DNA of 58,038 nt from positions 1 through 58,038 of the forward strand of contig NZ_BATR01000133.1 of the NCBI RefSeq assembly GCF_000739655.1, given 5' to 3'. Each line of letters opens with the position of its first letter. Positions within the stretch are counted from its first letter, which is position 1. The notes below the pieces were generated by a model, which was not told where the DNA came from, did not search any database, and was given only the letters and a program-made list of their open reading frames with translations. The DNA comes from Verrucomicrobium sp. BvORR106 (GTDB taxonomy: Bacteria; Verrucomicrobiota; Verrucomicrobiia; Verrucomicrobiales; Verrucomicrobiaceae). The position numbers were made by a program, and so were the translations under genes. Of this stretch, positions 16,310-25,033 are shown in pieces.

Positions 16310-18355
16310 TCACTTCACCTCGAATTCCGTGAGCACCGCAGCGTGGTCCCCAGGCCACAACACCTCCGCGTTTGTGTGTTCACCAATCGTCCTCGATCGT
16401 AAAGCCCGCACCCCATCACCCTTGTAGTAGATGAAGTCGATGCGGAAGTCACGGCACCACTTGTAGATGGCAGCCCAGGTGCCTCCCGGATGAGTCACCT
16501 CGTTTGGATTCACCTCACGATAGCTGTCCTTGAATCCCGCTGCGAGCATCTCCTTTGCGGTTGGAAAATCCACCACCCATCCACTATGCAACCCCGCTGC
16601 GGCGGCACGTTGGGTGAAGTCCAGGTGTGAGCAACTGTTGAAGTCACCGGCCACAATGAGCGGCATCTTGCCGTCATGCGTCGCCTTGATGTCTTTCTCC
16701 AGAATCTCACAAATGTCTGCAACCGGATACTTGCTGTCCCCCGCCAACCACTCTTCAACCGTCTCATAGTTACGAAGGTGCTGGGTGAGGACGTAGTTCC
16801 CGGGCCAGTACCTCAGCCATACACACCACACCAGCGCCTCCTTCCCATCCTCAAGTTTCACCTTGATCCCCGTGCTTTGAAAACTGCTCTTCTTTGACTT
16901 GTATGTCTCCACGATGGGATGCCGCGACAGGATCGAAAGGTTCGATCCTGGTCCTGTCTCGTGAAAATTAAATCCCAGTTGTTCAGCAATCCAGGGCCCG
17001 GATCCGTAGGTCTCAACCATCGTCACCACATCCGCGTCGCTCGCCTTGATGATCTCCACAATCTGCCTCGGGCCGACGTCCCGCCCTTTCTCGATTCCAC
17101 CATGCCATATGTTCCAGTTCAGAACCTTAAGCTTCCCGGGATCCTTTTTGACTGGCAGCAATGTCCTGCCATCGTCACTGCCCACGTGCACTGGCTTCAC
17201 CACCTGCCCGGAGAGTGACAGTGAGTCACACTCCACATGCAGTATCTGGCCAGGTTCTGCGGTTGCCTTGAGATCCGCAGTGACAGCCACGTAGTTGATC
17301 CCCGGGCGTAGAACCTCCGCGTTTTCATCTTTTAGCGTGATCTTCGTGGTTGGGACTATGTTACCGCTACTGTAGGGCTGCTTTATGTCGAGTTCGGCAT
17401 TCGGCCCCAGCAGGTACACATGCAGATTCTCAATGCCCTCAAGACCACTGCACCTGGAAAGACTGAGGTTGAGGGCACTCAAGCGCAGCGGTTTCTCGTG
17501 GCCCTCGACATTGACCTTTATCTTGAGCAACTCGACTTCCTTGTCGCCGGGGCGCGCCCCCAGAGTCGTGCGCGCGGCACTACTGGAGACGAGACGCATC
17601 GGGCTGGCCCCGGAGACAAAATCCTGGTTGTCGTTCCGCACATAGGAAGGTCCGTTACCATCGCTCTTGCTCTTGTAGTGAATCTTGCGGTCCGCCTTGT
17701 TGTCTCCGCTGTAGTCCGTGGCATCTGTCGCCAGGTCGTCAAAGCGGTAGTAAGCGACGAGGTGGGAGCGAAGGGAGTGCGTAAGATCGACCGGTCGGTT
17801 CATCCAATGTTGAATCAGCGAATCTGGCAGAGCCTTGTCCCAGATCTGCACTTCATCCAGGAGCCCATTGTAAAACTCCTTGCCGTTGTCGGATCCCAGA
17901 AAGGCTGGACAAATCGGTCCGCCACCCTGCTTTTGCATGATGACCTTGCCATCAAGAAATAAGGTGGTGGTTTCCCCATCCCACCGGGAGGCCACATGAT
18001 GCCATCCTGGCCCAGGAGTCTCCCTGGCAAATAAACCGGTGCGATACACGCCGAGACGCCCGTTGCTCACACAGAGCGGATAGTCCTCCCATCCTTTATT
18101 GGTGATCCAGCCGCTGCCAACAAGGACTTCATCTCCCACCCAGGGCCCTTCCTTTTTGATCCAGGCCGAGACCGTCCATTGCTTTGTCAGCGGTGCCATG
18201 AACAAATCCACCTGATCGTCACGACCATTGAAGGCGAGGGCATAGTTTTCCGGTGCCGCCGAATCGGCCCCGGACACCACCGCCCCCATGAACACGATGA
18301 TCAATGGCAGTACCCGGAGAGACTTTGCCCGGAAAAGGCGGTGGGGGACGCCCAT
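16310..18355 (-). CDS. Secreted LamG-endonuclease/exonuclease/phosphatase fusion protein
   Basis: A 681-residue exported protein. A signal-type hydrophobic stretch at about 15-30 (VLPLIIVFMGAVVSGADS) is followed by a LamG/concanavalin-like domain (about 35-210, 'LAFNGRDDQVDLFM', 'WTVSAWIKKEG', 'GLLDEVQIWDKAL'). Next comes a beta domain resembling the N-terminal domain of BNR-repeat sialidases (about 270-400). The C-terminal domain (about 415-681) is endonuclease/exonuclease/phosphatase: 'VLNWNIWHGG', 'VTMVETYGSG', 'VAGDFNSCSH', 'RIDFIYYKG' and a final 'PGDHAAVLTEFEV' with the catalytic Asp-His. This is a metal-dependent phosphodiesterase fold, so it may act on extracellular nucleic acid, phospholipid or phosphosugar. 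Start chosen at 18355 for the signal peptide and AAGG just upstream; an ATG at 18436 is possible. Confidence 0.85.
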   Translation of the reverse strand: MGVPHRLFRAKSLRVLPLIIVFMGAVVSGADSAAPENYALAFNGRDDQVDLFMAPLTKQWTVSAWIKKEGPWVGDEVLVGSGWITNKGWEDYPLCVSNGRLGVYRTGLFARETPGPGWHHVASRWDGETTTLFLDGKVIMQKQGGGPICPAFLGSDNGKEFYNGLLDEVQIWDKALPDSLIQHWMNRPVDLTHSLRSHLVAYYRFDDLATDATDYSGDNKADRKIHYKSKSDGNGPSYVRNDNQDFVSGASPMRLVSSSAARTTLGARPGDKEVELLKIKVNVEGHEKPLRLSALNLSLSRCSGLEGIENLHVYLLGPNAELDIKQPYSSGNIVPTTKITLKDENAEVLRPGINYVAVTADLKATAEPGQILHVECDSLSLSGQVVKPVHVGSDDGRTLLPVKKDPGKLKVLNWNIWHGGIEKGRDVGPRQIVEIIKASDADVVTMVETYGSGPWIAEQLGFNFHETGPGSNLSILSRHPIVETYKSKKSSFQSTGIKVKLEDGKEALVWCVWLRYWPGNYVLTQHLRNYETVEEWLAGDSKYPVADICEILEKDIKATHDGKMPLIVAGDFNSCSHLDFTQRAAAAGLHSGWVVDFPTAKEMLAAGFKDSYREVNPNEVTHPGGTWAAIYKWCRDFRIDFIYYKGDGVRALRSRTIGEHTNAEVLWPGDHAAVLTEFEVK

Positions 18356-18557
18356 CCACCTTTCCCACACGGCCCCCACCCTGCTCGCCACACCACCGAT
18401 GAAACGTGAAAACACTTCTGAGGCAAATCCGTTCATATGGTGACAACAACGCAGCTCACCCCAGGATTGCTTTAGAATCCCACTTCTCGAAATGCGCCAC
18501 CAAGTTCGCAAAAGGCGCATACCTCACTTGGACCGCATCCGGTGCCGACGCGACGTT

Positions 18558-19586
18558 TCACGCAATGGCGATCACCGCGGTCTGCGCCGTGGGCAGCAAG
18601 GGATGAAGCTCCGCCCCATGAAAGCCGGCATCTGCCAGCATCTTCTGAAAGTCCCCAAAAGTGTAAGCATCCCCTTCTGGGGTAGTTCCCAGCATCACCA
18701 GGCTAAAGGATGCTGCAGGTGGCGGGGAGACGCGATCTTCGTTGGGCACAAACTCCACGATCACCACCCGTCCTCCGGGACGCAGCGCAGCCTTCACGCG
18801 CTGCAGAAACCGGGTGCAGTCTGCCGTGTTGAAATGGTGCAGGAAATTCGGGACTAAGACCACGTCGTAGTCCGTCCCCAATTCGACGGTAAAAGCGTTG
18901 CCTACAATTTTGCTAAACCGATCTCCCAATCCTGCAGAGATCGCATTTACCTCTGTGACAGCCAGCACGGCCTCCCAGTCCAAAGCGACGAGATGGACGC
19001 CCTCATGCTGCCGCGCAAATGCGATGCCAAACGCACCATGGCTGGCAGAGATGTCCAGCACCTTGGCCTGACGAGTACCATCCACCTGAACCGGCGGTAC
19101 GACTGCTGCAACAGCGGCCGCAGGCCCCTGCATCATGGGTGCCATGGCCTTGGCAAACTCCACCCACACTGGATGGTCCGGTGCGGTGGTGCCGTCGTTG
19201 GAAGTGTGCACGCGACCGCTCCGCACCGTGGCTACCAGATCGCCAAAAGCCTCCGTGATGCTGGGAGCCAGCATAAACTGCAGGGTGCCCCCCAGATAGG
19301 CGGGAGAGTTCTGGTCCAGAAACAGCGCCGAGTCCTGGGTCAGCAAGTACCTGCCGTCCACCTTGTTTAGAAAGCCAAAGATGGCCAGCGAGTCACAGAG
19401 GATGCGAATGCCCCGCACGGGGCACTGACAGCTTTCTGCCACCCTCTCTGCGGTTGCCACGCCCGCCGCCAGGACGGTGAATACTCCAAGCTCCACCCCC
19501 GCCTTCAGCGCAGCTGTTCTTTGATACGCGTTGATCGTCTCAAAAAAGAGATTCGGCGAGGGAGCAGACGTTTCGGCGGAGGACAT
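18558..19586 (-). CDS. O-methyltransferase-like protein (dimerisation domain plus SAM fold)
   Basis: A 342-residue protein with the layout of family-2 O-methyltransferases. An N-terminal winged-helix dimerisation part (about 12-90, 'INAYQRTAALKAGVELGVFTVL', 'LCDSLAIFGFLNKVDGRYLLT') is followed by the SAM-binding fold. Motif I is 'VLDISASHGAFGIAFA', and 'VLVPNFLHHFNTADCTRFLQ' and 'ALRPGGRVVIVEFVPNED' follow in the expected order. Such enzymes methylate hydroxyl groups of small molecules or sometimes are regulators; the substrate is unknown. A TTG start at 19598 is possible but the ATG at 19586 is preferred. The plus-strand gene lies divergent upstream. Confidence 0.88.
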   Translation of the reverse strand: MSSAETSAPSPNLFFETINAYQRTAALKAGVELGVFTVLAAGVATAERVAESCQCPVRGIRILCDSLAIFGFLNKVDGRYLLTQDSALFLDQNSPAYLGGTLQFMLAPSITEAFGDLVATVRSGRVHTSNDGTTAPDHPVWVEFAKAMAPMMQGPAAAVAAVVPPVQVDGTRQAKVLDISASHGAFGIAFARQHEGVHLVALDWEAVLAVTEVNAISAGLGDRFSKIVGNAFTVELGTDYDVVLVPNFLHHFNTADCTRFLQRVKAALRPGGRVVIVEFVPNEDRVSPPPAASFSLVMLGTTPEGDAYTFGDFQKMLADAGFHGAELHPLLPTAQTAVIAIA

Positions 19587-19736
19587 GCCCCAACGCAACC
19601 CACGAATAGAACCGAAGCAATTAATTATTTTTTCGGAACAGTCCCGTGGACAATGGCCTGGCGCTGGCTCACCATCGGTCCGTCTCGCGCAACGAATTCA
19701 GCAACAACCCCCTGGGGTTTTCCCGGCCTCGAATTT

Positions 19737-20993
19737 GTGAAACCAGTCTTTTTCTTCTTCCAGATAGCTACTGCAGCACTTGCGGGCTGTCTCGTCGCCC
19801 CAGTGCTCATGGCCAGTGAGCTGGATGCCAGCCGGATGCGGGCCATCACCCGTGCTTACGACGAACGAGAGTATCAACCCGGCCCGGACAACTCCACCGA
19901 AGCACACCGCAGCTGGGTTTCGTCGCCAAAAGCCAAGGAGGACATCGCCTACATGACGGCACACTACGAGGCCATCCCAAGCCTCACCCGCTCCAGCATG
20001 GTGACCGAGCTGGCGCGGACCGGCCTGCCTGAGATCGTTCCGTTCATCAACCGGGCCCTTGCAGATGATTCGGACGGAACGGACGCCTTGCCGGGCATTT
20101 TTTACGGATGTCACTTGGCCAATGCGACAGATTCATACAGGAAAGGATTGGCAGAAGGCGTCGCACGATGGTGCATCAAAGACAGTCACGAACAAGATGA
20201 TGCCATCCGTCTCCTGCCGCATCTGGACAAGGAAGTCGCCAGACGCACCCTTCTCAGCGACAAGCTCCTTTCAGCAAGCAACCCGCACATCGTAGACATT
20301 CTGACGGGCTGCAACAGTGCCTGTCTGACCATCCCACTTGAGCAACTCGAGCCCCTGCTCGCAGCATGGCAGGCTACAGCCCACGATCCTAATTCCGCCT
20401 ATCCCATCCGCCGCGGCTACACCGAGGCCGTACAGGCCCTGGCTGCCCATGCTCCCGCTCGCGCCATCGCGCTTGCAGAGGCAGGGGTCAAGGCAACGCC
20501 ACAGGACAGCAGCAACTGGGCAGAAGTCCTTCTGGCAGCCGCGGGCCTGACCGGGCTCTACGACCGCCTGTGTGATTTTAATGAACCCACCTCTTTTGCC
20601 ACGCTTCCTGAACCCGCCAAGATCTACTTTTCCATCAGCTATTTTGAGGGAGACAGCTCCAACGGTGGCGTTGGCCAGGCTCTGGGGAACCCCACAGGAG
20701 ACTACCTGCCATGGGTGAAGAAAGGCTATGAAGCGATTGGGGACAAGCAGGCTGCGTCGTGGCTTGCAGCCATGTGCAAGCCTTTTGGTGAAGCAGGTCC
20801 CGCAGCTATGCAGGAAGAAAGACTGAAGCAGATGAAGGCCATGAAACCCAACTACTGGGAACAGGAAGACGCCTTGTTCGATGCATGGTCAAAATCACAA
20901 CCGGACGATGGCCGTCCCGGCGTCGAGTGGATGCTGGCAGCTTATGTTGTTCGTCACGCGGATACGCTGCGCCCCCTGCTCCAGAAAAAGTGA
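19737..20993 (+). CDS. Exported protein with C-terminal DUF4375/DMP19-like domain
   Basis: A 418-residue protein if started at the GTG at 19737, which yields a signal peptide (KPVFFFFQIATAALAGCLVAP). The frame is open upstream with an ATG at 19653, so the start is uncertain. The middle is helical and HEAT-like. From about residue 275 a DUF4375/DMP19-like domain follows: 'YFSISYFEGDSSNGGVGQAL', 'GNPTGDYLPWVKKGYEAIG'. Related domains are named after a DNA-mimic protein of Neisseria, but the match is only at fold-pattern level and DNA mimicry is unlikely for an exported protein. Confidence 0.65.
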   Translation: MKPVFFFFQIATAALAGCLVAPVLMASELDASRMRAITRAYDEREYQPGPDNSTEAHRSWVSSPKAKEDIAYMTAHYEAIPSLTRSSMVTELARTGLPEIVPFINRALADDSDGTDALPGIFYGCHLANATDSYRKGLAEGVARWCIKDSHEQDDAIRLLPHLDKEVARRTLLSDKLLSASNPHIVDILTGCNSACLTIPLEQLEPLLAAWQATAHDPNSAYPIRRGYTEAVQALAAHAPARAIALAEAGVKATPQDSSNWAEVLLAAAGLTGLYDRLCDFNEPTSFATLPEPAKIYFSISYFEGDSSNGGVGQALGNPTGDYLPWVKKGYEAIGDKQAASWLAAMCKPFGEAGPAAMQEERLKQMKAMKPNYWEQEDALFDAWSKSQPDDGRPGVEWMLAAYVVRHADTLRPLLQKK

Positions 20994-21146
20994 CCCACCT
21001 CACATCTCCCGGCGACGCTCTCTGCTGAGCCACCGTGGCCACAGGGTAGCCCCCATGTCTTTTTCTCGATGTCATCACACCTTGGATTTTCTTGACTCGA
21101 TAGAATGAGCATCCGAGGTTCCCAACACGATCCTCGCAGACGACCT

Positions 21147-22145
21147 ATGGGCTTTTTCAGCAACCTGTTCAAATCCTCCTCCCCGGCATCCAACACGGCT
21201 GCCAAGATCACGATCACACCTGAACAAGAATTTGATGAGGCGTGGGAGAGAAACAAAATCTATTTTGACGCCGTCATCGATACCGGACCTCTAACGATCC
21301 CCCTCAATCACCCAGAGACCCACGCGGTCATGAAAGCGCATCAAGGCCTTAACGGTACCTTTGAAGATTGGACTAAGGCAAAGTCGCCGTGGGAAAAGAG
21401 AGACATCATACTGGAATGCATCTTCGATTTATTGCAAGGCACGCTGAGTGGATGGCAAGTCGCCAACTATCTCACCGCAACCCGCCGACCGTCACAAGCA
21501 TTGGACGTATTGGAGCGCACCTCCTGCAACGAGGATTGCGCCGAAGAAAAGGCGCGATATGCGGCGGCAGTAGCATGGGCGTATCTTGCGGAAGGCTACG
21601 AGGGTGGGCACTCACAGCACTATGCGCGCATCGCCGTGGAAAAGAGTCCGAACAATCACCGGTACCTGACACTTCTCGCGGACTGTCTCCACATTGAACC
21701 CACTGGGGACCGGGAGGAAAGTCACAAGATCTATGGCAAGCTCATGTCCCAGGTGGGAACCTCAAAAGAAGACGGCATTGAGGAGATGTTCACCAAGATC
21801 TATTCACGAGTGACGGGAGGCATGCCGTCCCCCGTCATGGCCATTCTGATTGCAAACTCTCTGGGTGACCCAGCTCAATCGAAACGATTCTGGCAATTGA
21901 TCGAAACGGAATACTACGACAGCCCCTATTTTCGCGAACAACACGCCATCTTCCTTGCAGGCAACGGGGAGCTGGTCCGCGCCTATGCAAAATTGAGGTC
22001 GCTTGTGCAAGCAAATCCTCATTTCGAGTCTGCAAGCCTGCGCTTGCTTCGCGTGCTTGAGCACATTGACCCAGACGGCACCAAGTTTGAAATCGAGTAT
22101 CGCAACCAACTCGTCGCTACGATTCAGAAGAACGGCTGGAAGTAA
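21147..22145 (+). CDS. Helical repeat protein of unknown function
   Basis: A 332-residue protein beginning MGFFSNLFKSSSPAS, a start typical of small cytosolic proteins with an amphipathic N-terminus. The body is helical and TPR-like: 'YAAAVAWAYLAEGYEGGHSQHYARIAVEKSPNNHRYLTLLADCLH' has the spacing of two TPR hairpins, and 'REQHAIFLAGNGELVRAYAKLRSL' another. No catalytic residues are evident. A further ATG at 21105 is possible. The DUF72 gene follows after 55 bases on the same strand. Confidence 0.65.
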   Translation: MGFFSNLFKSSSPASNTAAKITITPEQEFDEAWERNKIYFDAVIDTGPLTIPLNHPETHAVMKAHQGLNGTFEDWTKAKSPWEKRDIILECIFDLLQGTLSGWQVANYLTATRRPSQALDVLERTSCNEDCAEEKARYAAAVAWAYLAEGYEGGHSQHYARIAVEKSPNNHRYLTLLADCLHIEPTGDREESHKIYGKLMSQVGTSKEDGIEEMFTKIYSRVTGGMPSPVMAILIANSLGDPAQSKRFWQLIETEYYDSPYFREQHAIFLAGNGELVRAYAKLRSLVQANPHFESASLRLLRVLEHIDPDGTKFEIEYRNQLVATIQKNGWK

Positions 22146-22200
22146 CTCTGTAGTGATTCCGCCGCAGGTGTTCGACATTTCCCCTCTCACGCATTCCACA

Positions 22201-22965
22201 ATGACATCCTCCCAAGTCCGAACCGGCACGTCCGGCTTCCAATACCCTGAATGGAAAGGCAAATTCTATCCTGCGGACTTGTCATTGGCCAAAATGCTGA
22301 CCTACTACTCGTCCCAGTTCGGCTCCACGGAAATCAACTACACCTTCCGAAGCACCCCTTCCACCAAGACGATCCAGCGCTGGCACGATGAAACTCCCGA
22401 TGCCTTTCGTTTTGCCCTGAAGGCTCCACAGAAGGTGACCCATTTTGCAAAGCTGAAGGACTGCTCGGACGTCATGGAGTCCTTCTTCGAGTCCGTGCAA
22501 GGACTTGGACCCAAGACCGGACCCGTATTGCTCCAGCTGCCGCCCACCTTCAAGACGGATCCCGCCCGCCTGCAATCCTTCTTGAAATCTCTGAACCCAC
22601 CTAAAAAGTCCTCCAAAGCACAAGATGCCTCCAGTCCGCGAAGACTCGCGTTTGAGTTTCGCCACGAGTCCTGGTTTACCGACGACGTGTATGGCATCTT
22701 GTCAGAACACGGCGCGGCCCTCTGCCTCGCCGAGTCAGAGGACCTGGAAACACCCTGCGTGACCACCGCAGATTTTGGGTATCTGCGTCTCCGTCGGGAG
22801 GACTACAAGCCTGCCAACCTCAAACGGTGGGCGAAGTTTGTACATGATAAGAGAGACGCTTCAACGTGGTCTGAAGCCTTCATCTACTTCAAGCACGAGG
22901 AAACCGGCGTCGGCCCGGAATTTGCCAAAAGCTTCATGAAACTCCTTGGCTCGCCACTCTCCTGA
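22201..22965 (+). CDS. DUF72 (YecE-family) protein
   Basis: A 254-residue protein covering the whole TIM-barrel-like DUF72 family. The N-terminus 'VRTGTSGFQYPEWKGKFYP' is diagnostic, followed by 'YYSSQFGSTEINYTFRSTPS', 'FALKAPQKVTHFAKL', 'GPVLLQLPPTF', 'RLAFEFRHESWF' and 'DFGYLRLRRED', all in the usual order. The family has no confirmed biochemical role. The frame is open from 22003, but the family start and the ATG at 22201 agree. A short hairpin at 22992-23015 follows it. Confidence 0.9.
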   Translation: MTSSQVRTGTSGFQYPEWKGKFYPADLSLAKMLTYYSSQFGSTEINYTFRSTPSTKTIQRWHDETPDAFRFALKAPQKVTHFAKLKDCSDVMESFFESVQGLGPKTGPVLLQLPPTFKTDPARLQSFLKSLNPPKKSSKAQDASSPRRLAFEFRHESWFTDDVYGILSEHGAALCLAESEDLETPCVTTADFGYLRLRREDYKPANLKRWAKFVHDKRDASTWSEAFIYFKHEETGVGPEFAKSFMKLLGSPLS

Positions 22966-22991
22966 GGAAAGCACGCCAAACGCTTGTTGGG

Positions 22992-23015
22992 CGCTCGCCC
23001 TGAGAGGAGCGAGCG
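22992..23015. repeat. 7-bp hairpin between convergent genes
   Basis: CGCTCGC (22992-22998) pairs with GCGAGCG (23009-23015) across 10 bases. It lies between the DUF72 stop and the end of a small minus-strand gene. No T-run flanks it on either strand, so a terminator role is uncertain. Confidence 0.35.
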
Positions 23016-23041
23016 GATTTGCCTCAACTGGCTTGGGAAAC

Positions 23042-23260
23042 CTAGGCTTCAGCGCCTGGAGCGGGCTTTGAGCCTTCCGCGACTGCCTCGGATCTTTCCG
23101 TCTCAGTCGCCTCCACCTTCTTCTTCACCTTGGCCGCGGGTTTCGAGGTCGGATTGGGTGCCGGGATAAAGCCACCACCTTGACCACCGTTCCAGTGCCC
23201 CGACCCATTTCCTGGCTTAAAGGACCTTGGGGAGCGGTTTCTCTGTTTCTGACTTTTCAT
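23042..23260 (-). CDS. Small low-complexity charged protein, uncertain gene
   Basis: A 72-residue frame beginning MKSQKQRNRSPRSFKPG. It has a basic N-terminus, a glycine-rich middle ('NGGQGGGFIP') and a lysine/alanine/glutamate-rich tail ('KPAAKVKKKVEA'). It resembles in composition the tail of the small protein at 36561-36857. The frame continues upstream to 23464, but that part lacks coding character and overlaps the divergent gene. There is no obvious ribosome-binding site. It may be a nucleic-acid-binding small protein or not a gene at all. Confidence 0.45.
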   Translation of the reverse strand: MKSQKQRNRSPRSFKPGNGSGHWNGGQGGGFIPAPNPTSKPAAKVKKKVEATETERSEAVAEGSKPAPGAEA

Positions 23261-23458
23261 GAAGAGGGGGACGGTGGAGTGAAGCGAACTTGGCATTCTA
23301 ACTCTGGAAAGTGCACCTATCAATGCCGCATCGCTCGATCGCGAGCCAGAAATCGCCGGAGAGAGCCATCCCCAAAAAGAGGTACGGAAAGCAATTCTCC
23401 AGCCCCCCTCCCAGTTCCCCGCTTGCCTGACGCAGCGTTTTTTGATACGCCATTGCAA

Positions 23459-24355
23459 ATGCATCTCCCGACTTTTTCCACTGGTGCCTTTGCTTTCCTT
23501 GCTGTGGCCTGCCTGACGGCGATGGCACTGCCGACCCGGGCACAGACGCCGGGCGCATTCACGAGCAAAACGTACCCTGAGGTGGACGCCTTTGCCTCCA
23601 GCATCAAAGGTACCATCTGGGAACTCCGCGGGACGAACACCCTCAAGAGACTCCAGTTCACTGGAGAGAACATGGTCTCACTGAGTCCCAGCGGACGTGC
23701 CAGCGCTCCCTACGATAGCGCCTTTGTGGACGTGGGGGTGGTCAGGCTCAATTTTTCCGGCCCCAACACCGCCTGGTACTTCTTCAGTGATGACCTCAAA
23801 TACGTCACGCCTACCACCGTGGTGGGTGAACTGGCTTACAAGCTGGCCAAGACCGGCACGCCCAAGCGCATCAAGAACTTCCCGGCCGACATCCAGAATC
23901 AGGTGTGGGACTTCGAAGACGATGGTCGCAATCTCAACCCCACCCGCGTCCGCTGGAACGGCACCCAACTGGAAGTCGGGGTGCTCCGGAATAATGCGTG
24001 GGATGTGAAGAAGCACGACGTGGTGGTGGCAGAACGGCGCGTCCTGGAAACCAAGTCAGAACCGGCCCGCATCCCCTCGTGGTACGTCTTCTCGTCAGAT
24101 GGCACGGAAGCCTGGATGCTCCAGGTTCAGGATGTCTTCGGTGGGCAGCCCTCCAACGCCCCGGTCAAATCCAGCCGCACAGCTAGCGAAACAGGGCTCA
24201 AACTCCAGCACAATGATTTGGCCAACTATGGCGAAGACCTGACTGCAACCTCCGAACACGTCCGTCTGGACACCATCAGGCGCTACTTCCAACGATCACT
24301 GGCCAAGCAGCCCGACGTAGCCAAGTCCACCCATGTACGCCTGGGCGGGAAATGA
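23459..24355 (+). CDS. Secreted protein of unknown function
   Basis: A 298-residue protein. It starts MHLPTFSTGAFAFLAVACLTA and has a signal peptide ending LPTRAQ. The mature part is beta-rich, with two internal blocks that look related: 'IWELRGTNTLKRLQFTGENMVSL' and 'VWDFEDDGRNLNPTRVRWNGTQLEVGVL'. Each has a Trp start, a glycine-asparagine turn and a strand pair, so a duplicated small beta domain is likely. I do not recognise the family. The frame is open from 23180, but only the ATG at 23459 gives a signal peptide. A small membrane protein follows on the same strand. Confidence 0.75.
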   Translation: MHLPTFSTGAFAFLAVACLTAMALPTRAQTPGAFTSKTYPEVDAFASSIKGTIWELRGTNTLKRLQFTGENMVSLSPSGRASAPYDSAFVDVGVVRLNFSGPNTAWYFFSDDLKYVTPTTVVGELAYKLAKTGTPKRIKNFPADIQNQVWDFEDDGRNLNPTRVRWNGTQLEVGVLRNNAWDVKKHDVVVAERRVLETKSEPARIPSWYVFSSDGTEAWMLQVQDVFGGQPSNAPVKSSRTASETGLKLQHNDLANYGEDLTATSEHVRLDTIRRYFQRSLAKQPDVAKSTHVRLGGK

Positions 24356-24424
24356 GGCCTTCTGGGTGGAGCAAGCCTGACTCCCCCACTCACTGACCCT
24401 TCATCTCGAATCCCTCGCAGCCGC

Positions 24425-24904
24425 ATGTCCTCCGTTGTACCCACCCGGGCAGGCGTCATTTACTTCTCGGTCATCGTGGCAGTAGCCGTAGGCCTCTACG
24501 CATGGAAGGGCGAGCGCACAGTATTGAGTTGTGAGAGGAAAGAGGGTCAGGTTCAAGCCCGGCTTCAGTCAACGCGTCTCTTTGGCACTCACACGATTGA
24601 TCTGGCCCCTGGCTCCATTCTCAATGCAGATCTCGAGGAGAGTCAGCGGTATGAAGATGGGCAGATGATCACCCGAACCAAAGCCGTCCTGAAAACCAGT
24701 TCTGGCACGATCCCCCTCACCCGCTCCCCAGATGGATTCAACGTGAAGACTCCGAGGGAAGCAGTAAATGCCATCAATGCCTTTCTCAGCGATGCCGCCG
24801 CGTCAACACTGACAGTCGAGCAGGACATGAGGGGCCAGTGGGCCCTTTGGGCGGGGCTCATGATCCTACCGGGCCTCTGGCTCTTGTTTAAAGGCGGTCA
24901 CTAG
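24425..24904 (+). CDS. Small membrane protein of unknown function
   Basis: A 159-residue protein. It has an N-terminal membrane helix (AGVIYFSVIVAVAVGLYAW, about 9-27) and a C-terminal one (WALWAGLMILPGLWLLF). The loop between them is about 100 residues, beta-rich and polar ('TVLSCERKEGQVQARLQSTRLFG'). This layout, with a loop of PH-like strands between two helices, is common in small membrane proteins without known activity. It lies 69 bases after the secreted protein and 129 bases before the sulfatase on the same strand. Confidence 0.7.
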   Translation: MSSVVPTRAGVIYFSVIVAVAVGLYAWKGERTVLSCERKEGQVQARLQSTRLFGTHTIDLAPGSILNADLEESQRYEDGQMITRTKAVLKTSSGTIPLTRSPDGFNVKTPREAVNAINAFLSDAAASTLTVEQDMRGQWALWAGLMILPGLWLLFKGGH

Positions 24905-25033
24905 CGGTAAGGAGGCCAGCGTCTCGCAGAGCCCACCTCGGCCCTCTGGTCCGGCATTCGATGAAACATCGGCGGCAGTCTGACGTTCCAGAGCGCCTCC
25001 AGGCCTTCTGGAAGACTTCTCAGCCCCCTGCCC

